Made by a program: the position numbers and the translations under genes. Source: Zerene cesonia (Eukaryota > Arthropoda > Insecta > Lepidoptera > Pieridae). From it: DNA of 64,000 nt. The notes under the pieces were generated by a model, which had not been told where the DNA came from, did not search any database, and saw only the letters and a list, made by a program, of their open reading frames with translations. This document shows, piece by piece, positions 37,801 through 47,108 of the stretch (its first letter is position 1; the number at the start of each line of letters is the position of its first letter). The stretch spans positions 4,836,001 to 4,900,000 of the forward strand of contig NC_052129.1 of assembly GCF_012273895.1 (NCBI RefSeq), given 5' to 3'.

Positions 37801-40800
37801 GCACATACCGACGTATAGCCATGGGACCTGCATAAAAATATACATTTAAGAATACAGTTTGGACAGTTATCATTATGTAAACGTACAAGAGTCTTGTTTG
37901 TAAAGCGGTTAATTAAGCTGCATATTGAAAAGGGGACATAGATTCGCTCCCAGATGAGACGGGAAGGCAAATCACTAATTTTTGCTTAAAGTAAAATCAA
38001 TTAGTCAAATGATACCATTAATTGCATGGCGTGTATTTTGTATCTAGTCTCATACTTTGCTAAGAGATATAGAAAATTTGTAATGTGCAATTATTTTATT
38101 CCAATATAGAATAATCTCCTCACCTTCATGCCAGAGATGTCGGCATTGATGTGACCAAGTACAGAACCTTCCAGAACTGGCAGGTTGTTTAAATTCCAAC
38201 TGGACTCAGCGTATTGCTGCTCACCAGGGTATAAGTGTGCGCTTGACTTTGTTGGGAAACCTGCGGACAAAAATATACATTTAAAATTTTTCTTATGGAC
38301 AAACGGAGCACAGGTTGGAGAGATTTGTATGACCTCTATATTACAAGGTAGTAAGATATTCCCTTTACTTGATATAATTTTTGAACATTATAAATTAGAA
38401 TCGTAAATTGATCTAATTGGTCGAAAGTATGATAAACAGCATCTGCAAATAATAGCTTGTATAAAACAAAAATCTTATAATGCAGCATACATGTATATTA
38501 TAAAAATAAATCCACATTTAGTTTTTTTTTGTTACTATATGATATCAATACAATAAATCAATATTTTACCTGATCCATGGTCCATAGAATGCAGATCAGC
38601 ACCATATTCCACCGTCACGTCTTCGTCAATTGAAGACACCACCCGCCAGAACTCTCTCTCGACGGTTGAGGTTGGGACCATCTGTTAAATTAATGCAATG
38701 TATTTAATGTCATGAAAAAAAAATTATATGTCAAAGAAATATAATGACTACAGTTGTACTTAATTCCTATGTAACAGTACAATTCAAAAGCGCTTTTGTA
38801 ATGAAATTACATAAATAACTTAAGATTTTTAGTTTTAGTTTAACATGAAATGTTTGACCTAAAAATTTGATATTGACTTATTCTTTCTTAGTCCTTCTCA
38901 TAGTTCATTAAGTACTCATAACAAAAACACTCACATGCACAGGCATATTGAAATAATCCGATTTGAACTGATCAGCCATTTCGCCAAACTGCTGTAGCGT
39001 GTACTCCCGCGACGCCTGCTCGAAACCGAACGCTTCGGTTGGCTTTGATACCTGTGTGTTAATATTATAACGGTTTATTAAATTGTGTTATTTCAATTAT
39101 GAAGGAAATTAATTGATAAATAATAAGCAAAATTTAAAAACCCAACAAAATGAATTGAAATTTGATGATGAAATGATGATAATGATGATGATGATGGTGA
39201 TGACGATAATGACTATGTTGATGGTGATGGTGGTGATGACGCTGATGATGATGACGCTGATGATTATGATGATGATAACGATAGTGGTGATAACGACGAT
39301 GATGACACACTCACCTCCTCAGCCAAGCAGACGGGACAGCGCCAGTCACCCTTGGGCACGTCGGCGAGCGGCGGCACCAGGCAGAACGTGTGGTAAGAGT
39401 CGTCGCAGCCGTCGCACAGCAGCATCTGCTCCTCGATATCGCCGCGCCCGCATATGTGGCACATGTACTTGGCCAGCTGGATCGGTGTCAAATTGTTATA
39501 TTAATAATAAGAAAAACATATATAATGTACACATACAACAAACGACGCAAGCATGAAAGAACAAGACCTTAAAAATGAACTTCCACACACGCGCAAAACA
39601 AGGGAAAGCTGCAGAGACCAACTAGCCCAACTAGACCAAATGTGACCATATCAAAACCGGTAAAAATAGTATGCATTTTTTGTGTTTTAGTTAAAAAAAA
39701 AATAAAAATAAAAAACCCCTCCTCACCGGATCATCCGGGCGCGGCGTGGCGCACGGCGGCGCCGGCGTCACCGACACGGTCATGTTGCTCAGCCGGTGCT
39801 CGCGCAGGCGCGTGGAGCGCAGCACGCGCGCGCGCGCGCCGCAGCTCGCCGCGCTCGACATCCACTTGTTCTCGCGCGGGCCTGCCGGCCGAGTGTCGAC
39901 GTTATTGCTTGGCGCATAGGGTGGGTTTTTGCATGCATAGCTATTATACTTGTGTTTGATTTTACAACTCTTTTTTGATAACCCTGTGGCTCCCATGAAA
40001 CCACCTATGTAATATTAGCCATTATGTCTAGTAATATTGCTTTTTCAGATTTTTTCGATTGTCTTAAAAATAACTTATAAAATAGGACTATAGGTTTGTT
40101 ATAATGTATCATTTCTGTTTTAATCCACAACAATGTATGAAATTAAAATAAAATTCCTACTTTTATTCATTGTATTAATAGGTATGATGTAACGTAAAAG
40201 AACTCTTTCCTATACCATTGTAGAAAAACTTTATTAAGCCTTGAACATTAGTTACAACAGTTTGCTCAAATAAAGAATTTCACTTGGTAATAAAACTTAC
40301 AAAGTACAGACACAAGCAATCATGTATGATCCATGCCTCTCCGTAAAAATGAGTATACAAACAACTCACTCCGCCTAGTCTCAATGGGTTCCTCCTTGAT
40401 TGGCGTCTTCTTATCATCAGCGCCGGGCAGAGCGCCCTCCGTATGGCTACCCTCCGCCGGCTCGGGCTCCGAGCTCTTATAGCGGCGGCCCGGGGGCGGA
40501 GTCGCCGCTGGACCCTTGCTCGCTGAACGGCTGCGGGCATTTACCTTCTCCGGCGTTTGTTCCGTTTTCACTTCGATTTTCTGGTATTTGAAAAAACAAA
40601 AATGTGCATATGTTTATAAAAGAATTAAATTATGTTGAAGAAACTAGTTGAGTAGGCTATATTTATGTACCAGGGGCAAATCCAGGGCGGACTACTAGTC
40701 TATCATAAATACAAATGACACGAGTAATATACTATACATTTACACATACAAACACAAGTTTCTTAAACAACATTATGTTACATGGAGAACTCCTACTAAT

Positions 40801-43800
40801 ATTATAAATGCGAAAGTTTGCAAGGATGGCATATTTGTGTATGTGTATGTGTATGTTTGTTACTCTTTCACGCAAAAACTACGGAACCGATTGCAATGAT
40901 TTTTCCTTGACCTTTGACCGCCTCCTTGGTACAGTGGTTAACGCGTGAATGTAGAACCTAGGGGTCCTGGGTTCGACTGCGGGTGGGGACGCACAAAAGA
41001 AAATGTCTCGGTCTGGCAGGACAAGGCTGATCACCTACTTGTCCATAAAGAAAATTGATCAGTGAAACAGATGTATGTCATCTGCCCCAAAGGTCCCCAG
41101 TAGGGGACACGAGATTTCACTTTTTTAATCTACATTTTTCTACAGAAACAAAGACAAAACAGCCCATGTTCCACTATATTTGTAATTGAAACAGTGGCAT
41201 ACGCAATTAGCATTGATAGTAATGTTTATTATTCTTGACATTCATATGATTGAAGCATTTTAAACTCAGTATTATAATTTTTCATACAAAATCTTCGAAT
41301 CAGATAAAAATACATGCTACAATTCATAAGATTATCTGTACAAAAGTTCAATGAAACTATCAATCAATAACAACAAGCATGTATATGCAACTCGGTATAA
41401 TCACACTTGAAGTAAATGTCACAAGTCACCTTGTAACATACTAATTATGTGATTTTCATATAACTACCAGCTTTGATAAAATATCGTAAATAAATCTGCA
41501 AAGATGCAGTGTTATAAAAGAAACGTTATGAGCAATGTATAATAAATAAACAACCGTTACAAAATTATTAGCTTTAAAAATTATTACGCTTCAAAAATAT
41601 TATGCAAATATATAAAATTAGAGTGTTTGATTTAAACAATATGTATAACAGTTAATTTTATTATTTTATTTAAATAAATAACACTATATTGGTGTCATTT
41701 CATTTAGCCCATATCTCTGATTGAATTGAATTTTGACCCACTGATGAAGAATATCAAGCTCAATTTACCCACAAATTACATTTCTAGGGTTAAATTGCTG
41801 AATTCGGTCAAAATACATGTGTGTGTTAAAATTTAGGTCGATCGAAGGTATGGGCTAATATAAATTGAATTGTGAAACCTGAAGGAGGCCCTGCGTTCCT
41901 GTAATGGGAACAAATATGAGCTGATGATGATGATGATGACAGTAAATATGCATGCGAGAATCTGAACTATAATTAAAATATATATACCCCATATTATCCA
42001 AGTACAAAAAAATACTAAGTATACTTTAAATAAGTATAATATCGAATATCACTACACAGTATAAAACGAAGTCGCATTCTCAGTCCCTATGTCCCCACGT
42101 AAGCTTAAATCTTTAAACCCACGCTACGTATTTGATGTGGTTTTATTCATAGACAGAGTGATTAAAGAGGAAGGTTTATATGTATAATAAATATAAAACT
42201 ACTTTGATTTTAACGCGTGCGAAGCCGCGGGCAAAAGCTAGTTACCATATAAAAAAAAACAGAAAGAAAGTCACAATGTACTCACAGTCTCTTTATTGTC
42301 ACCGACCGCTCCATTATTCTTGAACACATCATATGGATACAGGATGCGTTCATAGTGGCTCTTGAGTATTGAGCCTATGCCCTTGCCCTGGGGGTGACCC
42401 ATGCGCCGGGCGATTTTCGACCACTTCCGTTCCGCCGAACATACTTCAAACCCACCTGAGGAAAAACATATCTTGTAATGGAGGATAATTAATTATTTAT
42501 CTACTTTTTTAATACTACATGCTAGTAATGAATGAGTAATGAAAATGCAAATTAGCAATTAACATATTAATTACACTGTAGAATAGTTTGAAGTCGATTG
42601 TAATTTCTCTCTCTATTTCTATTTCTATATTATATATAATTCTGTTCAATGAATAAAGGCAAAGCTTTTCATCATTTGGAAATAAAACTTCTTAAGTCCG
42701 ATTAACAACAAGTGAAAGTACATAAACGAAAAACCAATAACAAAATATGCTTTATTAATATGTACATATTCATTAAATATTATATATTTGCCTTCTACTC
42801 ACCAGCCTCTTTAACAATTTTGTGTAACGCATACAAATCCAGCGGCTTCCTCTCAACCGTAGGTATCTTCAATACTGAGCCCTGTAGTTCCCAGAATTTG
42901 ATAATTTGATCCAGGAAATTTAACTTCACCCGTGTGATAGCCTGTATATGATTGATTTTTATTAACAAATGCAACTTATATATACTTTTAACATGGTTTA
43001 AAATTCATATTCATCAATTTATGTAAATTAAAAGACAAAGTAAAAAATACATTTAAATATTTTTAACATGAAATTCTTCCCAAAAAATTGCGTAACAGAT
43101 TATAGGTAAATGCTAATAACAATAAAAGTGAAGTTATAAACAACAACAAAAAACCAGTAAAATATATAACAGAGTTATCTCTAACAAGATGTGTATATTT
43201 AGAAATGTTTAAAATAGTTTTAGCTTTACATAAATGACCTAATATCAATACGGCTCATAACTCTTGCGAGATTATGAACACTCTTAGTACACTTAGCAGA
43301 TTTCCTTTTAAATGACTAGTGTTACGGCTGATTATAAGTACAATTATATGGTTTCATGACTTGCAGCATGAAGTATGTATTTTACGAAAATATAATAAGT
43401 CACATTACTGTTAAATAGTTCGGAAAAAAACAAAAAAATACTAATTTTTCCGAATGCATGTCAGCGCCTAAAGTAACATTAACAGATTTTCATAAAACAA
43501 TTATTCAAAAGTCTAGTTTTCGTGTGAAAATAAAGATCCATTTTAATGAATTCTAAACTGATTCCAAATCTGTAAATTAAAATACAGATCAATACAACTT
43601 TATTTAAAACATAAATGTGTATTTACACAGAAGAAAACAAAAAAGAAAGAAAACATTTACTATATTAATTATTATTTATACATACTATGATACAGTAGTT
43701 TCCATAAATTTTAATTACTGAATGGCTCCTTACCTCTAATTCATTTAATCGTTGAATCCTGGGTGTAAACCGTAGCCTGTCTACATCAACCGCAAATGGT

Positions 43801-46800
43801 GGCTGCCAATGCTGTAAAAAATATCACAATATTGTCTTGGTTGATATTTGAGTGAAAACTTATATACCTCTAACATTTCTCTAATAATGTTACACATCAA
43901 AAATAAGTCTAACAAGCATTTTTACACAAATATTTTAAATTCACACTAAAACTACGCAATGGATTTTGACGAAATTTTGTACACATACAGGGTAGGAGCT
44001 GACTTGGGTGATAGGATAATTTTAATTCCGATAAAATGCTCCCTTGGGATAAAACAGAAATCTTGATACATATCTGGGCGGAGCCAGGACAAGCGTCAAG
44101 TAGAATATAAATTACAAATTATACAACACTGTGATGTGAAGTAATCATTAACAATATAACACAGACCAATAATGTTAATCACAATTCAAGAATATTCTCA
44201 TCATACATTTATAAATTAAAAACAATACTAAAATGTATGTAATAAGCATTACGCCTACAAAAAAGATTATGATTATGATACCAGTTTTAATAAAAACAAT
44301 TGCAAAATAAAGGTTAAAACAGTTAATTTCTGAATTTTAGCACTCTCATTGAAACCAAAGGGATTAACGGGACAATAGATATTTGGCCAATGTTTGTTAG
44401 GACAAAATTACCTTTTATATACTTATATCCAAATTCTTGTTGATTCAACTTGATAGAAACAACATTCTGCGTCTATAGCAGTTTAATAAAAACTATTATT
44501 AATAGTACATACTATAGTTATAGAAATGCAGATAAATAGGTGTGAGTTTGAATTAACATCCAAAACAATAACACATTTAATGATAAAGCTAATACAAACA
44601 TTTCTGGCACCTTATAAATAAATAAATCAAACTTGACAAACAATTTACAATTCTCAGTACAAGATTCTTAGGATATTTTTTATGTTTTAGTCGAGTACGC
44701 TTCGTCACAAATTGGGCCAGCTCGCACTGGGGAAGTACCACACCCCCACAGAAGACCGGCTTGAAAAAGCAAACTGCTGTGTTTTGTTCGGTGAGTGTGG
44801 GAGCTGGAGGCCCATATCCTATTCCTTACTCTTCCTACTCCTTTCCTTTATTCCTCTCTTCAATCCTTTCCCAATCCCTTTCCAATTTACTGTCGGCAAT
44901 CCATTTAAAGAGGTGTAAGGTCTGCATTCGACCTTACACTTCTCCAAATGTTCATGGGCGGTGGTAGCGCTTACCATTGGGCGACCCACCAGCTCCATTG
45001 CCGACTATGACATATATGTATATATATATTTAACCAATTCTATTGACACTCACTGTGAACTAAAAAAATATAAGAAATATATAGGTAAATTTCTAGCAGG
45101 ATTGTGACGTAAGCTGGAGAGTTAAATATCATTGAGACTACTGTATGTACTTCTACTTAATATACTCTCACATGAGTACTATTGAAATGAGTTTTTCCAT
45201 TTGAGACAATTACAATGTCATCTACCTAATATCTTTTGCTCTTTTTGACTTAGATCAAATACTGTGAAATTTATATTAATATTTTTACAACCCTTTGCTG
45301 TAAATGCATTTTTACTGTACTGTGGAATTAAGATTAACAGTTGTTAAATACATATAATAAAGAATGCAATCCTTGTTCTATTTTATTTAAAGAACATATC
45401 TTAAGAATATCCTCTAACACAATTTGTAAACAAAAAATACAGGTGGCGAATGGTTAAATAAAATATATAAGGTAAAAGACATCAATATTTTTTTGTTGTC
45501 ATAAACAAAATTATAAAAAAAGGATAACTTTACATGCCACAATATTCACCGTTGCTTCTCCTGGACATAGAATTTTGGGCACAATTGAAGGTGGGATAGT
45601 AATTTGAAATAGGGCACAATATAATTATAAGTTTACACAATAGGCATTAATGTCAGAGCTATTGCTATAGCTATAATGAAACATTTTCAGTCTTTGTGTC
45701 TCAAATGTTCTTAATTGTAATGTGAAACTTTTTATGCTATGTCTAAAATGTTACAACAACAAAATACAATTAAGTAATTTTAATAAACAACCAGTTACTT
45801 ATGTTATCTTAAATTCTTATAAATATTATAATATATGTAGCAATGACTTTTTATACAACTATTATACTACATACGCACATGAATGTAATTTTTGATTAAT
45901 AGATTTGTGGATATGACTACATTAAATAATTAATTGACATCTTAGTGTCTTTATGATAATTTTCCTTCAAATAATAATTTAAACCAGTACAATAATTTCC
46001 CTGCACAAAAAGTATACTTATTTTAGTACTGCAATTTCAATATGTCAAAATATATCTTATTTTTATTAAATCTGTCAAATTATGACTACAGTATTGCATT
46101 TGCTCTTATTGCACAATGGATATCAAAATTTATACAAACTAAAAATGAAACATAGAACATGTTCATTTCATGTCTCTTATTCTGACTGTATGTAAGCAAT
46201 GTAATCACTTTGTGAGACTTATATAATGTATGTATATACATTTGCATATATACAAAGGAGCACTTGAACTGGAATCTTATGCAGGGCATATGGTACACTT
46301 TAAGTCTTACAAAACTTGGTTATATGGGAAAATTATAAATTCTAACAAATATAGTTCTCAATTAGGTCCAAGTATATGTTTTATCATTCAAATTGCTTTA
46401 CGAATATATAGAAACCATTTTGCATTGCATTACATGGTTGAGTTCTAAAATATATTTTTGTAAAATTATATTACACAAAGGAATACATAAATGATATCAA
46501 AGATGCTTTTTTATGAAAACCGAGTTGGCATTACTGTTATTTGCGACGATATGTGGTCGAATGGTTCTTTTTTTTTATCAAAACTATCGTAGGCAGAGGG
46601 CACAATACAAAATGGCAACCAGTTTATACCAACAATATGCAAGTGCATTTGACGAAAATTTTATGCACTGAAAACTTTGTATCAAAACATTATTTGAGAC
46701 AAAGATGCATTGTACAGAATAAATGAAAGAATCGATATCTTCGATAACACAAAAAATATAAAGACCTGTTAGCACGGTTGCATCATAGATGTTTTAAACG

Positions 46801-47108
46801 TGCACAAATAGGGTTATAAAACTGAGCTGTATGCAAAATTGCACTGAAAACTATTGAAAAGACTCAAAAGCTTTCGATTAATGACAAAGAAAATAACTTA
46901 CCGCGGGGGGTTTTATTTTACAAATCCCCGACTTTTCAGCTATTGGTCTTATTTTACTGATGTACGCCAGAGGATCCAAGAACTCTTCAGGTGTTGGTTC
47001 GAAGACAGGGGCTTCTGGGGGCACGGTGAATGTAAAATTATCTGGTTTCATGGGGGACGCCGAGTCCCCCATACTAACTTCGACATTAGCTTCGTCACAT
47101 TTTCCCAT
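27947..47108 (-). CDS. lid: Lysine-specific H3K4 demethylase KDM5 (Lid/JARID1), 30 coding exons, 1570 aa
   Basis: A nuclear Fe(II)/2-oxoglutarate dioxygenase that removes methyl groups from histone H3 Lys4. Exons, in transcript order: 47108-46902, 43811-43734, 42941-42803, 42455-42286, 40580-40370, 39881-39727, 39476-39315, 39051-38935, 38681-38570, 38260-38124, 37827-37721, 37504-37352, 36905-36794, 36621-36427, 36158-35980, 35812-35641, 35222-35024, 33991-33876, 33435-33216, 32924-32710, 32389-32219, 31867-31644, 31213-31092, 30795-30641, 30294-30137, 29931-29826, 29637-29484, 29057-28890, 28551-28414, 28107-27947. They total 4713 nt and every phase closes. Domain order JmjN-ARID-PHD1-JmjC-C5HC2-PLU1-PHD2-PHD3 is diagnostic of KDM5, and insects usually carry one such gene. 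Length compares with about 1840 aa for fly Lid and about 1690 for human KDM5A. Iron ligands His512, Glu514 and His600 keep the family's 88-residue spacing, so catalysis is expected. Confidence 0.96.
28890..30294 (-). CDS. lid: KDM5 exons 25-28: linker between PHD2 and PHD3
   Basis: Exons 30294-30137, 29931-29826, 29637-29484 and 29057-28890 code about residues 1277-1472. They include VWLQKLPVRLAEGEALQCVT, a helix that continues PHD2, SILQKLEDIMLEGDLLEVRL typical of KDM5, a His-rich basic stretch (RKRPHQPRHHHQLKRS) and a basic nuclear-type segment (MARQERRKRGKHPRH). The start of the second exon is uncertain: frame requires the acceptor CAGCGAG at 29932-29933, 4 nt beyond a better-looking CAG. 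Confidence 0.85.
29058..29483 (-). other. lid: KDM5 intron 27
   Basis: Donor GTGAGG, acceptor TCGCACAG. AT-rich, with a T-rich low-complexity stretch at 29083-29140; no repeat family recognised. Confidence 0.6.
30641..31213 (-). CDS. lid: KDM5 exons 23-24: PHD finger 2
   Basis: Exons 31213-31092 and 30795-30641 code about residues 1184-1276. Ligands are visible in FCSCQKRQYGLMTQCELCKD, WFHASC and, after an acidic insert (GARDERSERDESPERVE), FLCADC. The intron splits the finger between His and the next Cys. The distance to the last Cys pair is long, which is usual for PHD2 of KDM5. Confidence 0.93.
31421..31560 (-). mobile_element. CTAGT-type repeat, minus sense, degraded
   Basis: ACGGTCCGTTCCGGCTTCAC and GTGAAAGAATTTATGGAATC resemble the copies at 6257 and 11212. 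Both ends are eroded. It lies in KDM5 intron 22. Confidence 0.4.
31644..31867 (-). CDS. lid: KDM5 exon 22: Gly-Ala repeat linker
   Basis: Codes residues 1110-1184. NWPFTLLEAL closes the PLU-1 region; then comes EGAEGG with five Gly-Ala units, a basic stretch RKRGRDA, and a conserved tail HFSEDATPTEIVAAFKQAEL. The Gly-Ala run is encoded by a near-perfect GCGGGC hexanucleotide repeat and is likely to be length-polymorphic. Confidence 0.9.
31779..31812. repeat. Coding GCGGGC hexanucleotide tandem repeat
   Basis: About five units of CCCGCG on the plus strand, encoding alternating Gly and Ala in KDM5 exon 22. Confidence 0.9.
32034..32110 (-). mobile_element. Fragment of repeat family C
   Basis: CTCGCCTGATGGTAAGCTAA matches the start of the minus-sense copy at 15792. 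Short remnant in KDM5 intron 21. Confidence 0.4.
32219..35812 (-). CDS. lid: KDM5 exons 16-21: PLU-1 helical region
   Basis: Exons 35812-35641, 35222-35024, 33991-33876, 33435-33216, 32924-32710 and 32389-32219 code about residues 746-1109. It is mainly charged amphipathic helix: YTLDELPAMLDKLKRK, ALETAIEDAEKCASVIQQLD, VLRQTAEFEDRATELLNGD, LPQLPALQARLQQEKF, VEDWERRAKAVL and LAAALQSAKEWKRGAAEMF. This is the PLU-1 coiled region specific to KDM5. Two intervening introns carry retroelement insertions (34.1-34.8 kb). Confidence 0.92.
34050..34555 (+). mobile_element. 3' end of a non-LTR retrotransposon (LINE), truncated
   Basis: Plus-strand translation from 34091 gives the terminal reverse-transcriptase motif NFYSSSFTVRAIQLWNALPE followed by RIRC...CSFKSLLKVHYL and a stop near 34219. 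The 'VRxxxLWNxLPxxIR...FKxxLKxHYL' ending is typical of CR1/jockey-like insect LINEs. A T-rich 3' region follows and ends AATAAAGTATTATAAATAAA with short A-rich repeats. Upstream coding sequence is absent. It lies in KDM5 intron 17, antisense to the gene. Confidence 0.75.
34596..34792 (+). mobile_element. tRNA-derived SINE family A with 13-bp target duplication
   Basis: Head TGACCGCCTCCTTGGTACAA holds an A-box-like segment, and GGGTCCTGGGTTCGACTGC holds a B box. The body continues AAAATGTCTCGGTCTGGCAG and ends GACTTCAC. TTAATATAATGGC occurs on both sides (34583-34595 and 34793-34805), a perfect target-site duplication. Inserted in KDM5 intron 17, antisense. Confidence 0.9.
35328..35490 (-). 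mobile_element. CTAGT-ended repeat, minus sense
   Basis: Starts ACTAGCTGTTCGCCCGTGG and ends CTCTTTATAATATTAGTGT; it aligns along its length with the copy at 11212-11363. In KDM5 intron 16. Confidence 0.65.
35980..36158 (-). CDS. lid: KDM5 exon 15: C5HC2 zinc finger
   Basis: Codes residues 686-745. The metal ligands lie in CHLCKTTCFLSCVTCPC and CLRHFHQLCAC, the zf-C5HC2 found C-terminal to JmjC in the KDM5 family. This module completes the catalytic core. Confidence 0.94.
36427..36621 (-). CDS. lid: KDM5 exon 14: helical segment after JmjC
   Basis: Codes residues 621-685, phase 0 on both sides. MGRECIAHYSTLRRYCVFSH matches the conserved block that joins JmjC to the C5HC2 finger; a charged helix (RDMRTMLHDERKLRKALLDW) follows. 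Third positions are very GC-rich compared with exons 8-13. Confidence 0.92.
36794..39051 (-). CDS. lid: KDM5 exons 8-13: JmjC catalytic domain
   Basis: Exons 39051-38935, 38681-38570, 38260-38124, 37827-37721, 37504-37352 and 36905-36794 code residues 375-620. Recognisable blocks are FGFEQASREYTLQQFGEMAD, VEYGADLHSMDHGSG, PWLYVGMCFATFCWHNEDHW, YSINYLHWGEPKTWYGVP, NPNVLMKAGVPVYR and HAGEFVITFPRAYHAGFNQG. Fe(II) is held by His512 and Glu514 of WHNED and His600 of AYHAG; Lys in GEPKTW is the expected 2-oxoglutarate contact. All expected catalytic residues are intact. Confidence 0.96.
39161..39310. repeat. Imperfect ATG/GAT trinucleotide tract beside PHD1 donor
   Basis: About 150 bp of degenerate ATG/GAT/GAC triplets end within 5 bp of the donor GTGAGTGTG of KDM5 exon 7. 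On the gene strand it is a CAT/ATC-rich run at the start of the intron. Confidence 0.9.
39315..39476 (-). CDS. lid: KDM5 exon 7: PHD finger 1
   Basis: One exon codes residues 321-374, a complete C4HC3 zinc finger: CHICGRGDIEEQMLLCDGC, DDSYHTFCLVPPL, then DWRCPVC. PHD1 of KDM5 proteins reads unmodified H3K4 and stimulates catalysis in the mammalian members. Donor GTGAGT is followed at once by a long imperfect ATG/ATC trinucleotide tract. Confidence 0.95.
39727..40580 (-). CDS. lid: KDM5 exons 5-6: disordered linker
   Basis: Exons 40580-40370 and 39881-39727 code residues 199-320 between ARID and PHD1. The first is rich in Lys, Glu, Pro and Ser and includes TPIKEEPIETRR, which fits a sumoylation-like psi-K-x-E site by motif only. 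The second is very GC-rich, with an Ala-Arg alternation (GARARV) encoded by a CG-dinucleotide run, and ends APPCATPRPDDP. Little family conservation is expected here; in-frame junctions and position carry the call. Confidence 0.85.
40791..40912 (+). mobile_element. TCCTAC-start repeat, interrupted by a SINE
   Basis: TCCTACTAATATTATAAATG, GCGAAAGTTTGCAAGGATGG, then ACCGATTGCAATGATTTTTC, where the family sequence stops and the SINE at 40915 begins. The CTAGT half is missing. In KDM5 intron 4. Confidence 0.75.
40915..41120 (+). mobile_element. tRNA-derived SINE family A, second copy
   Basis: Aligns end to end with 34596-34792: TGACCGCCTCCTTGGTACAG, GGGTTCGACTGC, GTCTCGGTCTGGCAGGACA, ending GATTTCAC. 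No clean target duplication was found. In KDM5 intron 4. Confidence 0.85.
41876..41942 (+). mobile_element. SINE family B tail remnant
   Basis: GAAACCTGAAGGAGGCCCTG, TGGGAACAAATATGAGCTG and a (GAT)n end match the last 70 bp of the copy at 56236-56553. Confidence 0.6.
42070..42242 (+). mobile_element. CTAGT-ended repeat, plus sense
   Basis: GTCGCATTCTCAGTCCCTAT, ACAGAGTGATTAAAGAGGAA, and the end AAGCCGCGGGCAAAAGCTAGT. Very similar to 9072-9254 and 49847-50016. In KDM5 intron 4, about 40 bp from exon 4. Confidence 0.7.
42286..43811 (-). CDS. lid: KDM5 exons 2-4: ARID DNA-binding domain
   Basis: Exons 43811-43734, 42941-42803 and 42455-42286 code residues 70-198. WQPPFAVDVDRLRFTPRIQR is the JmjN-ARID linker typical of KDM5. 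The ARID runs about residues 96-190: NFLDQIIKFWELQGS, LKIPTVERKPLDLYALHKIV, GGFEVCSAERKWSKIARRMG and ILKSHYERILYPYDVF. ARID modules bind DNA. Phases 0, 1 and 0. Confidence 0.93.
43941..44103 (+). mobile_element. CTAGT-type repeat, degraded
   Basis: AACTACGCAATGGATTTTGA, CGAAATTTTGTACACATACA and GGGCGGAGCCAGGACAAGCG keep the order of the family, but the end reads CAAGTAG. In KDM5 intron 1. Confidence 0.45.
44699..45008 (+). mobile_element. Dispersed repeat family C, plus sense
   Basis: CTTCGTCACAAATTGGGCCA, GCTCGCACTGGGGAAGTACC, ACCCCCACAGAAGACCGGCT, a pyrimidine-rich middle, and CTTACCATTGGGCGACCCAC near the end. Pairs with 15792-16086 (inverse) and 63619-63830. Confidence 0.65.
46902..47108 (-). 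CDS. lid: KDM5 exon 1: start codon and JmjN domain
   Basis: Codes residues 1-69. The ATG follows a non-coding leader and gives MGKCDEANVE. JmjN is visible from about residue 30: PEAPVFEPTPEEFLDPLAYI and then KIRPIAEKSGICKIKPP. JmjN packs on the JmjC core and is needed for demethylase stability. The donor GTAAGT leaves phase 0 and opens the gene's largest intron, 3.1 kb. Confidence 0.93.

Larger units (their letters stand above)
43812..46901 (-). other. lid: KDM5 intron 1 (3.1 kb)
   Basis: Donor GTAAGT, acceptor TTTTTACAG. Contains repeat remnants at 43941-44103 and 44699-45008. From 45010 to 46900 it is plain AT-rich sequence without a recognised exon or repeat. Confidence 0.7.

Noticed and set aside
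39113..39556. Met/Ile-rich 147-residue frame
   Set aside because: It is a translation of the ATG trinucleotide tract followed by the antisense of KDM5 exon 7.
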